NCBI GenBank assembly: GCA_002348315.1 | Contig: DEAW01000038.1 | Span: forward strand, 7,766 to 71,765 | DNA from: Planctomycetaceae bacterium UBA2972 | GTDB taxonomy: Bacteria > Planctomycetota > Planctomycetia > Pirellulales > Pirellulaceae | Direction of reading: 5' to 3' | DNA length: 64,000 nucleotides | Shown here: positions 7,743 to 16,015 of the stretch, one piece after another | How the letters are laid out: the number at the start of each line of letters is the position of its first letter | Position numbering within the stretch: position 1 is the stretch's first letter | Notes under the pieces: model-generated | Told to the model about the DNA's origin: nothing | The model's input: the letters and a program-made list of their open reading frames with translations, nothing else | Databases searched by the model: none | Translations under genes and position numbers: made by a program

Positions 7743-9590
7743 TTAGTTGGCTACTTCTGGTTGCACGATTGTCAGACCTGAATTCACCCGGGGTGATTCA
7801 ATGGTTTGTTCTGTTCCGTTGGGCCAGCGAATAATCAGCTTTTCAACAACCTGATCTGCGGGAATGCCAAAGAACATCCGAGCGTCATTGGTTGAGGCAT
7901 AGCTTGCGCCTCCTTTGACCTGCCGCACTTGTTGTTGGGAATCAGAGAACAGCGTCACTACGCACCCAACAGCTCCACGATTACTTTGCTGTCCGATAAG
8001 CCTCAGCGAAACCCATTGATTGTCATTGGTTGTTTCATTGATGAGAACAGAACTGCGTTCATTGATATGTGAATACACCAGATCCAGATCACCGTCATTA
8101 TCCAGATCACCGCTGGCAATACCTCTGCCTTTATGAGCGGTCGTAAAATATTGTCCAACACTCTTATTCACTTTGGCAAATCGGCCGTTCTTATTCTCGA
8201 GTGCGATAGGCCATTGCGCGATCGTGGCATCACTTGGATATAACTTCACATGACCGTTTGCGATAAACAAATCTTCATCGCCATCGCGATCGGCATCCAT
8301 GAACGTCGTGCCCCAGCCGACATAGACACTTTGGAAGCTCAGCAGTCCACTGGCACTGCTAACGTGTTGAAACAGTGAGTCCCCAATGTTTTTATAGAGA
8401 GCGAACTGTTCGTTTTGAAAGTTAGTCACAAACAGGTCAGGTAACCCATCCATATTAAAGTCACCCAGGTCGACCCCCATGCTGCCATCGGCATTGCCTG
8501 AGTTGTCGAAGCCAACACCACAGAGTGTTGCGGTTTCCTTAAACGTACCGTCGCCCTGATTAGTCCAGAGAAAATTGGAGACCGTGTCATTGGTGATATA
8601 GATGTCCAGGTCACCATCCAAATCAATGTCGGCCATTAAAACTCCCAGTCCTTTACCAGCTTTGTTGATACCGGCCTGTTCGGAGATGTCGACCAGCGTT
8701 CCCTGTTGGTCGAAGGCCAGAAGAAAATCAGGTAGCGGAGAAAAGTCGCGGGGTGAGCAAATGTCACGACGGTTATCAACGGTTTGTTGAGAGAGAAAGT
8801 TTTTATCCTGTCCGGTACAGAAGGGATGATTTGTGAAGGACCAATCGATGTATTGAGATACATAAAGTTCGAGCATCCCGTCATTATCAATGTCTCCCCA
8901 GGCCGCTCCGACACTCCATAAATCCGTTGGCAAATCCAATGCGTTGGCTTTTTCTGTAAAGGTACCGTCTCCGTTGTTATGAAAGACGAGTAGTCCGCCG
9001 TAGCCGGTAATGACCAAGTCACTGAGTCCGTCATTGTCATAATCCTGAGCGAGGGCGCCATGGCTATAGAAGTCATCTCGCAGGAGTCCGGCTTGTTGAG
9101 TGACATCGGTGAATGTGAGATTGCCGTTGTTGCGATACAGAGCAGGGGGGTAACCGGAGATTTTGGTAGCTTCTTTCTCATCTTCGCCAAAGGAACCTCC
9201 TCCGGTAAAAAGCAAATCCATCCAGCCATCCGCATCATAATCGAAGATGGCAACGCCGCCTCCGAGCGTTTCGAGCATCGTCACGTGGCCGGTTTCTTCG
9301 CCATTGCGATATGCGAAATCCGGTCCTGATTCAAGAATCCGGAATCTCAGATTACTTTCCGGTTCCGGAAGATTATCCTCGGCAGTAACCACAGTCCGTT
9401 GTTGTCCGGTATTTGCGTTTTCAGCGTTGGATTTTTGATGCGTGGATTCGGTTTTATCCGGCGATTCGACTTGTTCTGGCGTTTCGTTGCTTTGTGGCGA
9501 ATCACAACCGGCCGCAAATACGATGAGGAGTCCGGCCAGTAGCGAGGCTAGGGCTGAGTGGGAGTGGCCGGCGAAGAATCGGGGGAGCAT
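7743..9590 (-). CDS. CRTAC1-like lipoprotein (FG-GAP/VCBS repeats with ASPIC/UnbV domain)
   Basis: 615 residues. A lipoprotein signal ends in FAAGC near residue 29, then a polar Ser/Thr/Glu/Gln linker runs to about residue 80. At least seven Ca-binding-like DxDxDG motifs follow, including DYDADGWMDL, DYDNDGLSDL, DIDNDGMLEL, DIDLDGDLDI, DFNMDGLPDL, DADRDGDEDL and DLDNDGDLDL, as expected for a seven-bladed integrin-alpha-type beta-propeller. The last 90 residues match the ASPIC/UnbV module (QWVSLRLIG, NRGAVGCVV, VKGGASYAST, LIIRWPNG). Such proteins are exported and thought to bind ligands or surfaces. It precedes the TPR lipoprotein gene by 15 bp, probably in one transcript. The ATG has no obvious Shine-Dalgarno. 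Confidence 0.9.
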   Translation of the reverse strand: MLPRFFAGHSHSALASLLAGLLIVFAAGCDSPQSNETPEQVESPDKTESTHQKSNAENANTGQQRTVVTAEDNLPEPESNLRFRILESGPDFAYRNGEETGHVTMLETLGGGVAIFDYDADGWMDLLFTGGGSFGEDEKEATKISGYPPALYRNNGNLTFTDVTQQAGLLRDDFYSHGALAQDYDNDGLSDLVITGYGGLLVFHNNGDGTFTEKANALDLPTDLWSVGAAWGDIDNDGMLELYVSQYIDWSFTNHPFCTGQDKNFLSQQTVDNRRDICSPRDFSPLPDFLLAFDQQGTLVDISEQAGINKAGKGLGVLMADIDLDGDLDIYITNDTVSNFLWTNQGDGTFKETATLCGVGFDNSGNADGSMGVDLGDFNMDGLPDLFVTNFQNEQFALYKNIGDSLFQHVSSASGLLSFQSVYVGWGTTFMDADRDGDEDLFIANGHVKLYPSDATIAQWPIALENKNGRFAKVNKSVGQYFTTAHKGRGIASGDLDNDGDLDLVYSHINERSSVLINETTNDNQWVSLRLIGQQSNRGAVGCVVTLFSDSQQQVRQVKGGASYASTNDARMFFGIPADQVVEKLIIRWPNGTEQTIESPRVNSGLTIVQPEVAN

Positions 9591-9887
9591 CGGGGGAGTG
9601 GTCTGACTGAATTGCGGGTGAGAAGTTGGTGAGTTCTATTCTACACGGCGCGTTAAATAACGCGAATATGAGCAGGGGGGTGATGAGAAGTGGCTGAGAA
9701 AGGGGAATACCACAAACCGAACATAAGAGACATTATCGGACGTTGGGGATCGGGTAAAAAACACTGGTTTTATAGTGCTTCCTAGTATTTTGGAAATGCG
9801 CTCAGCCAATCAGTGTGCTTTAGCCACAAGCACTTGATGCACTCGTATCAAACGCAAGAACCAGCGTCGACACTTATTGAGCCTGCT
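9591..9887. other. Intergenic region upstream of CRTAC1 gene
   Basis: No gene is supported. It contains a short perfect inverted repeat, CGCGTT-AAAT-AACGCG at 9649-9664, about 60 bp upstream of the CRTAC1 start. That repeat could be an operator or part of the promoter. The 3' end of accA borders the other side and no poly-U hairpin terminator was found for accA. Confidence 0.4.
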
Positions 9888-10853
9888 CTATTCGTCTTCT
9901 TCCAGAAACTTACCCATCGCTCGGAACTTTTCGTAACGCTTGGCAAGCAAGTCCTCGGTAGATTCCTGCTGCAATTCCTTAAGATGCTCAAGTAGATATT
10001 GCTTGAGCTGGATCGCCATTTGTTGATGATCCCGATGAGCGCCACCTAATGGTTCAGGGATGATATCGTCAACGACACCCAATCCGGGCAGATACTTGGA
10101 AGTGAATTTTAATGCGTCAGCTGCTTTAGGAGCGTGCTCGGCACTCTTCCAAAGAATCCCTGCACATCCTTCCGGACTAATGACACTGTAATAACTGTGC
10201 TCAAGCATTGCGACTCGATCACCAACACCAATGCCTAATGCGCCACCGGAACCACCCTCGCCGATCACAATGCAAATAATCGGAGTTTCCAGTCGGGACA
10301 TTTCGTACATGTTTTCAGCGATTACCCAGGCCTGTCCACGTTCTTCTGCTCCGATTCCAGGATAGGCACCGGGCGTGTCGATAAAGCAGATCACAGGCAG
10401 ATTGAATTTGGCAGCCAATCGCATTTTCTGCATTGCTTTGCGATAGCCTTCCGGATGAGCACAGCCAAAATAGCATTCAGTTCGCTCTTTGACCGTGCGT
10501 CCTTTTTGATGCCCGATGACCATGACTTTTTGGTCATCAAGTTTCGCAAAACCTGTGAGAATCGCCCGGTCATCACCAAACTTGCGGTCGCCGTGTAATT
10601 CCACGAATTCATCAAAGACCAAACTGAGGTAATCACGCGTATAAGGTCGATTCTGATGCCGTGCGACCTGTACCGTTTCCCAAGGCGATAAGTTGGAGTA
10701 CACATCGCGTGTGAGATCCGCAATACGGTTTTTCAAATCACGTACTTTTGCCTTTTGACCATTCCCCGATTCTTGTTCCGACAGGGCTTCTAACTCCTGT
10801 TCGAGTTCATAAATCGGTTGTTCAAATGCCAGGCCAGGTCCCGCGCTACTCAT
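9888..10853 (-). CDS. accA: Acetyl-CoA carboxylase carboxyltransferase subunit alpha
   Basis: 321 residues, the usual AccA length. The ATG at 10853 is preceded by AAAGGAAAG at good spacing; a TTG one codon earlier is unlikely. The N-terminus is the family helical segment (EQPIYELEQELEAL, then LKNRIADLTRDVYSNLSPWE). It is followed by FDEFVELHGDRKFGDD, GHQKGRT, the core FIDTPGAYPGIGAEERGQ and IGEGGSGGALGIGVGD, which form the crotonase-fold carboxybiotin site. With AccD, not in this window, it transfers CO2 from carboxybiotin to acetyl-CoA, giving malonyl-CoA for fatty acid synthesis in the cytoplasm. It lies 137 bp downstream of the kinase gene; a separate promoter is possible. Confidence 0.97.
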   Translation of the reverse strand: MSSAGPGLAFEQPIYELEQELEALSEQESGNGQKAKVRDLKNRIADLTRDVYSNLSPWETVQVARHQNRPYTRDYLSLVFDEFVELHGDRKFGDDRAILTGFAKLDDQKVMVIGHQKGRTVKERTECYFGCAHPEGYRKAMQKMRLAAKFNLPVICFIDTPGAYPGIGAEERGQAWVIAENMYEMSRLETPIICIVIGEGGSGGALGIGVGDRVAMLEHSYYSVISPEGCAGILWKSAEHAPKAADALKFTSKYLPGLGVVDDIIPEPLGGAHRDHQQMAIQLKQYLLEHLKELQQESTEDLLAKRYEKFRAMGKFLEEDE

Positions 10854-10993
10854 CAACTTTCCTTTGGATAAATTAGACTCATAAAACGATCATCATCTGT
10901 GAGCGATCAGCGTTTTTTCGTCGTTGTATTCTGATTCCATCATAGTAAACACTATCAGAAGATCTTGAAACTCCTAATCGATCCTCCCTGCCT

Positions 10994-11881
10994 TTACATG
11001 TCATCTCTGGCTGCTTCGATTTGATCAGGATGTAGAGGTTTATTACGGAAAACCCGCATGCTGGAAAGATTTCTTAAGACGACCGTCAGATTATTAGGCC
11101 GCTTTTCCTTCTTCTTTGCCAGCATGTCCTCCACCAGATCACTGAATTCCTGAGTGACATTTTTATTGAGCGTATTGGCTGGTGGAGCTTTTGCTCGCAA
11201 GTGCTTGTTCAATAATTGTTCAGGCGAGTTTCCTGTAAACGGTAATTTACCGGTAACGACTTCGAAGTACATACAACCGAGGCTATAGACATCTGAGCGG
11301 ATGTCCAGGGGACGCCGTCGAATCTGCTCGGGCGACATATAACTTCGAGTTCCTGCGACACTCTTCGGCTTTCCAAAACCAAGTTTCGCAAGAAAGCCTG
11401 TCCGCGATGGCTGACACAACGCAAAGTCAATGAGTTTCGTCCTTCCCTGATCGTCCACTAAGAAGTTATCAGGTTTGATGTCACAATGGACCCACTTTTT
11501 GTCATGCAGGTGATCGAGTCCCGAAGCAGATTGTTCAATAATGACGTCCGCTCGGTGTTGCATCAGGTCTTTGTCCAATCGCAGCCGTTGTTTTAAGTTG
11601 AGTTGTTCACCGAACTCAAGCGAAAGATAAGGGTCATTGCCCGAAGTTCGTACGCCAAAGACTTCGATCACGTTGTCATGAGATAGTTTGCTGGCAACAT
11701 TGAATTCGTGCTGCAGGTATCCTCGCTCGGTTTTACTTTGACGCGCTTGCGCTGTGAGCACTTTCAACGCAACCTTTTGATTGGTATTTCCATCGATGGC
11801 CTCAAAGATTTGGCACGTCGCTCCGGAGCGAATTAAACGAATAATTCGGTACTGATCAATGAAATCTCGTCCGTGTCCCAC
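10994..11881 (-). CDS. Serine/threonine protein kinase, degenerate motifs
   Basis: 295 residues. The start is GTG at 11881 with GGGGA about 6 nt upstream. It is a single Hanks-type kinase domain without a transmembrane segment. Visible motifs are the ATP-binding Lys in VALKVL, the catalytic loop HCDIKPDN (Asp, Lys and Asn kept, Arg of HRD replaced by Cys), DFA in place of DFG, MSPEQ in place of APE, and DVYSLGCMYFEVVTGKLPF. The glycine-rich loop is weak (RSGATCQIFEA). Cytoplasmic phosphorylation of Ser/Thr is expected if it is active. The altered HRD and DFG suggest unusual regulation or reduced activity. It follows a glycosyltransferase gene at 124 bp, with no clear functional link. Confidence 0.9.
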   Translation of the reverse strand: MGHGRDFIDQYRIIRLIRSGATCQIFEAIDGNTNQKVALKVLTAQARQSKTERGYLQHEFNVASKLSHDNVIEVFGVRTSGNDPYLSLEFGEQLNLKQRLRLDKDLMQHRADVIIEQSASGLDHLHDKKWVHCDIKPDNFLVDDQGRTKLIDFALCQPSRTGFLAKLGFGKPKSVAGTRSYMSPEQIRRRPLDIRSDVYSLGCMYFEVVTGKLPFTGNSPEQLLNKHLRAKAPPANTLNKNVTQEFSDLVEDMLAKKKEKRPNNLTVVLRNLSSMRVFRNKPLHPDQIEAARDDM

Positions 11882-12005
11882 AGTGTCCCCGTTCAGATCG
11901 TAATGTTAATTACAGTGCAACTCGAATCTGTTCCCACAAATCGTACGCACTACATCATAAAAGTATTGGCTGAAGTGTACAAAAAAACAAATGATCTGGA
12001 AACGA

Positions 12006-13175
12006 CTATTTACCTTGCGTTTCAGCAATCACTTCTTCGTAAATTGCTCGAATACGATCCGTCATGAGTTGATGAGAATACATTTCCCGGCATTTCGTTT
12101 TACCAGCGGTTCCTAACTGCTCTCTCAAATCACGATCGGCCGCTAGTCGGCAAATCCCATCCACAAGCGTCGCAACATCCTGGGGGGCCGTTAATATTCC
12201 TGTTTCATCGGTGATGCAGACCTCTCGCGCTCCGTCGATGTCAAAACTAATAACCGGTTTACCGGCCAGAAGTGCCTGAGGGAGTGCTCGAGCCAGACCT
12301 TCGCGCAGACTTGTGTGTGCGAGAATATCCATCGCTCCGATGTATTTGGGAACATCGGTAGGTGGAACTAAACCGGTGAAATGAAAATGCCCGGTGAGCC
12401 CCCCTGCTTCGATTTGGCGAACGATCTCGCTTCGCAAATTGCCATCGCCGACGAGAAGGAAATGGACATCAGGGTTTCGTTCAACAATCTGCCTCGCGGC
12501 GTCAACCAGATACTCATGGCCTTTGAGTTTAAACATTCGAGCGATTTTTCCCACAACGATGTGGTGGTCAGCAAATCCAAGCTCCTGACGTACTTCATCA
12601 CGACGTTCGTTGGCGTTGAGAAAATCGTCGATAGCCATCCCGCTGTATACGGTTGTGAAACGGTGTCTTTTGGCCACCCTACCCTCTACCATCAAATCAG
12701 TCATAGCATCAGCGACGCATAATAACCGGTGGCATCGTCTAGCAGCATAGCGTTCACAAAAGGCGAACAGCGTGCGTGAAAGGCTGGATTGGAATGGGTG
12801 GAAGGGAGCTCCGTGGACCGTGTGGATCACGGCAGGCACTTTTAACTTCCAGGCTGCCAGTCTCCCCAGAATCCCAGCCTTAGCACTATGCGTATGGACG
12901 ACGTCGGGTTCGAGTTGTTTGAGCAGAGACTTGATCTGGCGATATGCCCGGTAATCCTGCCAGGGATTAATGTTGCGAGTTAACGACGGTGCTTCCAGGA
13001 TTTTGAGCCGAGGGTGGTTGAATCGCTGGAGTAACTGGCCTTCGGGGCCTTCAGACGGCCCGGTAATGAGCGTTACGTCATCGCCATATTGGTCGATCAA
13101 GTCGATGCAGTTTAGTAGTGTGTTTTCCTGGGCACCACCGACGATCATACGCGTAATAATATGGACGACTTTCAT
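12006..13175 (-). CDS. Glycosyltransferase family 4 protein
   Basis: 389 residues with a GT-B fold. The N-terminal acceptor domain begins VVHIITRMIVGGAQENTL, followed by DVVHTHSAKAGILGRLAA. The C-terminal nucleotide-sugar domain has VVGKIARMFKLKGHEYLVDA, HFLLVGDG, HFTGLV and DILAHTSLREGLARALPQAL. The usual EX7E motif reads E-GLARALP-Q, so the second Glu is Gln. It is a retaining transferase, probably cytoplasmic at the membrane face and acting on polysaccharide or lipid-linked glycan; donor and acceptor cannot be named. It lies 38 bp downstream of truA on the same strand, and probably shares the asd-truA transcript. Confidence 0.9.
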   Translation of the reverse strand: MKVVHIITRMIVGGAQENTLLNCIDLIDQYGDDVTLITGPSEGPEGQLLQRFNHPRLKILEAPSLTRNINPWQDYRAYRQIKSLLKQLEPDVVHTHSAKAGILGRLAAWKLKVPAVIHTVHGAPFHPFQSSLSRTLFAFCERYAARRCHRLLCVADAMTDLMVEGRVAKRHRFTTVYSGMAIDDFLNANERRDEVRQELGFADHHIVVGKIARMFKLKGHEYLVDAARQIVERNPDVHFLLVGDGNLRSEIVRQIEAGGLTGHFHFTGLVPPTDVPKYIGAMDILAHTSLREGLARALPQALLAGKPVISFDIDGAREVCITDETGILTAPQDVATLVDGICRLAADRDLREQLGTAGKTKCREMYSHQLMTDRIRAIYEEVIAETQGK

Positions 13176-13213
13176 AGCTGGCGTTTTAACCTACATTCGA
13201 GTTTGTGTACATA

Positions 13214-13969
13214 TTAAGTCTCGCCATAATCGACATCCATTAGATAGAGCCCCTCCGGGGGAGCAGTCTGCCCTGCCCGTTTACGATCACAGGCCGACAG
13301 CACGTCCACAATCCAGTCGGGATGTTCCTTTCCCTTGCCGACTCGGCTTAGCGACCCAACGATATTACGAACCATGTTGTAGAGAAAACCGTCCGCTCGG
13401 ATATCCATTGTGATAAAGCGTGCGTCGTGCTGAGTATACTCGTCGAGCATTAACTCCATCACATTTCGGACGCTGGTCTTGCGATCACTTTTGGAGGCTT
13501 CGAAACTGGCGAAATCATGTTCGCCGATAAAATGCACAGCCGCAGCCCGCATGGCATCCAGATCCAGTGCTTTGGGATGAGACCAGGCATATTTCAGTGA
13601 TAACGGGTCCATAATGGGACCGGGTTGGATAATATATCGATAATGCTTGCTGACGGCTTCACGAATTGGATGGAAATTATCTCGGGTAATCTCTAATTGC
13701 CGAAGGTAAATATCAAAAGGCGTGTGCGCGTTGATGGCACGACAGAGCGTGTTTTCGGCTAATTCGGTTTCTACCTTGAAGGAGATAACCTGACCATGCG
13801 CATGGACTCCTGCGTCGGTTCGCCCACTCGAAAGAACCCGGCAGGAATGCCCTGTCACCTTGAGCAGAGCCGTTTCCATCAATCCCTGAATTGTCCGTTG
13901 ATTCGGTTGAACCTGCCAGCCTGCATACTTTGTTCCATCGTAAGCCAACTTGCCTCGATACGTATGCAT
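13214..13969 (-). CDS. truA: tRNA pseudouridine(38-40) synthase
   Basis: 251 residues, normal for TruA. The N-terminus YRGKLAYDGTKYAGWQVQPN and the catalytic signature SSGRTDAGVHAHGQV (catalytic Asp about residue 53) are diagnostic. The C-terminal half has FASFEASKSDRKTSVRNV and DGFLYNMVRNIVGSL. The enzyme isomerises U38, U39 and U40 in the tRNA anticodon arm. The start is ATG at 13969, 24 bp after asd, and the glycosyltransferase gene follows at 38 bp. Nothing unusual was seen. Confidence 0.97.
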   Translation of the reverse strand: MHTYRGKLAYDGTKYAGWQVQPNQRTIQGLMETALLKVTGHSCRVLSSGRTDAGVHAHGQVISFKVETELAENTLCRAINAHTPFDIYLRQLEITRDNFHPIREAVSKHYRYIIQPGPIMDPLSLKYAWSHPKALDLDAMRAAAVHFIGEHDFASFEASKSDRKTSVRNVMELMLDEYTQHDARFITMDIRADGFLYNMVRNIVGSLSRVGKGKEHPDWIVDVLSACDRKRAGQTAPPEGLYLMDVDYGET

Positions 13970-13993
13970 GTGCGGGAGGACTCCGTAAAGATC

Positions 13994-15004
13994 TTACTCA
14001 GCAGATTGTTGAATCAGCAGTTCCGCAATTTGCACGGCATTGGTAGCAGCCCCTTTGCGTAGATTATCGCTGACACACCAAAAGGTGATGCCATTGGGAG
14101 CCGAAATGTCTTCTCGGATACGACCAATGAATACTTCATCCGACCCGGAACTGTTATTGGGCATGGGGTATACACCGTTATCGAGATCATCCACCACGGT
14201 AATACCATCCTGAGCTTCAAATAATGCTCGAGCCTGTTCCACGGTTAACTTTTCTTCGGTTTCCACAAGAATGCTTTCGCTGTGGCAGTTAGCAACCGGA
14301 ACACGAATGGCTGTAGGGCAAACCTGAATTGATTCATCCCCGAATATTTTCTGGGTCTCCCACACCATTTTCATCTCTTCAGAGGTGTAGCCTGCATGTT
14401 TGCGTGATCCGATTTGCGGGATCAGGTTAAAGGCAATCGGGTGAGAGAATGCCTGGTATTCGTAGGATTCGCCATTCACAGCGGCTTTAGTGCCTTCTTC
14501 CAGATCGACGTTGCCGGCGAGCCCTGCTCCGCTGGTAGCCTGATACGTGCTGACGACAACGCGTTTGATACGAGCTGCGTCATGCAGAGGTTTCATCGCC
14601 ACAACCATTTGTGTGGTGGAACAATTCGGACTGGCGATAACACCATTGTGCTCTTTAGCCGCTTCCGGATTAACTTCGGGAACAACGAGTGGAACGTCAG
14701 GAAGCATCCGGTGGAATCCACTTTCATCGACGACGACTGCACCGACTTCTTTTGCCCAGGGAACCAATTCAGCCGCCACTTCATCAGGCGTACTGGCGAT
14801 GATCAGATCCATGCCTTCAAAGGCATCAGGCCCTAACTCAACCACTGTGTACTCTTCACCCTTGAAATTCAGTTTCGTACCCGCAGAACGTTTAGAAGCG
14901 ATAAATCGCATCGATTTAAATGGGAAGTTTCGTTCTTCAAGTAACTGACGCACAATGGTTCCGACTGCACCGGTCGCTCCGACCAAGGCAATATTTTCGT
15001 ACAC
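13994..15004 (-). CDS. asd: Aspartate-semialdehyde dehydrogenase
   Basis: 336 residues. GTG start at 15004 with AAAGGA about 9 nt upstream. The NADP-binding loop ALVGATGAVG is at the N-terminus and the catalytic cysteine is in ASPNCSTTQ (about Cys128). Downstream are VVSTYQATSGAGLAG, AFNLIPQIG and RVPVANCHSESI. It reduces aspartyl-phosphate to aspartate semialdehyde in the lysine, threonine, methionine and diaminopimelate pathway. Length and motifs fit the Gram-positive-like bacterial Asd class. It is the first gene of the run asd-truA-GT4 and is separated from the upstream gene by a strong terminator. Confidence 0.97.
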   Translation of the reverse strand: MYENIALVGATGAVGTIVRQLLEERNFPFKSMRFIASKRSAGTKLNFKGEEYTVVELGPDAFEGMDLIIASTPDEVAAELVPWAKEVGAVVVDESGFHRMLPDVPLVVPEVNPEAAKEHNGVIASPNCSTTQMVVAMKPLHDAARIKRVVVSTYQATSGAGLAGNVDLEEGTKAAVNGESYEYQAFSHPIAFNLIPQIGSRKHAGYTSEEMKMVWETQKIFGDESIQVCPTAIRVPVANCHSESILVETEEKLTVEQARALFEAQDGITVVDDLDNGVYPMPNNSSGSDEVFIGRIREDISAPNGITFWCVSDNLRKGAATNAVQIAELLIQQSAE

Positions 15005-15053
15005 GATATGGTTCCTTTGGTAAAAAAATTTAAGCTTTTGAGTTGACTGGGAT

Positions 15054-15096
15054 TAAAAAAAGTTCCTTAAACGCGGGCTGCGTCTAAGGAACTTTT
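15054..15096 (-). terminator. Rho-independent terminator of the TIGR03000 gene
   Basis: On the minus strand AAAAGTTCCTTA pairs with TAAGGAACTTTT across a 15-nt GC-rich loop, followed by a run of T. It lies 45 bp past the stop of the 15141-15881 gene and before asd, insulating asd from read-through. Confidence 0.88.
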
Positions 15097-15140
15097 CAGT
15101 ATGTATTCGCTGTTGAAAATCGGCAACAGCTAATTGAATG

Positions 15141-15881
15141 CTATTTTTGTACGATGCCGGGTACATCAGGAGTCGAAAATGACTTCGCGACTGACTGCCC
15201 CGGTTGCAGGTCAATATTCTCCAATGCCCGGTATTCGGTCGAGCCAATTTTCCAGCTCACTTCAACGCGATAACGGTATCGAGCTGAGGGGTTAACATTT
15301 CTGGAAATGTACGTCCGTGTTGTTCCCGTGGATGAGGTGGCTTTGCCGTTAATTCTTACAACTGCTTTCTCAGGGACGGTTAAGATCAGCGTCGTTGTGG
15401 CAGGATCTTCCACTTGAAACGTATCGTCATCAGCAGGAGCATCGTCAGAAGCGGGTTCTGGTGCCGGTGCCGGTTCTGGGGAAGCGGGGTCAGTCGGTTG
15501 CACCGGCTCTTGATCAGGAAGGGCTGGCTGAGCGGGTTGGATCGGCTGCAGGACAGAATCACTCTGCTCTGCGGACTCTTCATGATAAGGCTTCTCTGCT
15601 TCATGCGTTGTGGCAGGAGTTGGTGTTGCCAGAGGGGCATCAGTAATCATGGACGGTCCATAAACGACTCCGCGGTAGAACCGATAATTGAGGTGATAAT
15701 GGGCCGCCAGGCGTAATTCGGCTGCCGCGTTTCGGATGATCGGTCGGCGGACGATAAGTGGGCCGCAGCATACTGTTACAGGACGGCAGCATGGATTGAG
15801 CAGTTGTGCCTGAGCCTGATTCACAGTGAAACCACTCAGGGTGACTACGAATGTTAACGCCAATAGTTTTGCATTACGCAT
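15141..15881 (-). CDS. Secreted TIGR03000-domain protein
   Basis: 246 residues. The signal peptide is residues 1-25 (cleavage near AQAQ). A Cys/Pro-containing segment (NPCCRPVTVCCGP) and a long Pro/Glu/Gln/Ala linker (residues 80-155) follow. The C-terminal 75 residues fit the TIGR03000 planctomycete domain: LILTVPEKAVVRINGKATSS, then TRTYISRNVNPSARYRYRVE, then ENIDLQPGQSV. The domain is confined mainly to planctomycetes and has no assigned function; an envelope location is likely. It is monocistronic, with a terminator just downstream. Confidence 0.88.
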   Translation of the reverse strand: MRNAKLLALTFVVTLSGFTVNQAQAQLLNPCCRPVTVCCGPLIVRRPIIRNAAAELRLAAHYHLNYRFYRGVVYGPSMITDAPLATPTPATTHEAEKPYHEESAEQSDSVLQPIQPAQPALPDQEPVQPTDPASPEPAPAPEPASDDAPADDDTFQVEDPATTTLILTVPEKAVVRINGKATSSTGTTRTYISRNVNPSARYRYRVEVSWKIGSTEYRALENIDLQPGQSVAKSFSTPDVPGIVQK

Positions 15882-16015
15882 AGATGCTCCTCGCTTAACT
15901 CTTTCCCGCCTGCCAACCTGTTTCGCAGGCCGAACGTAGTCAGGAATAAACAGTTATTATTTTGCCCATTTTAACACTGAAGGTCGAGCAATGCGAGTGC
16001 TGAAAGGTGAACGAA

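Noticed and set aside
8636..9253. 205-codon minus-strand frame overlapping the CRTAC1 gene
   Set aside because: It is a shifted frame of the calcium-repeat coding region; the DxDxDG-rich frame is the real one.
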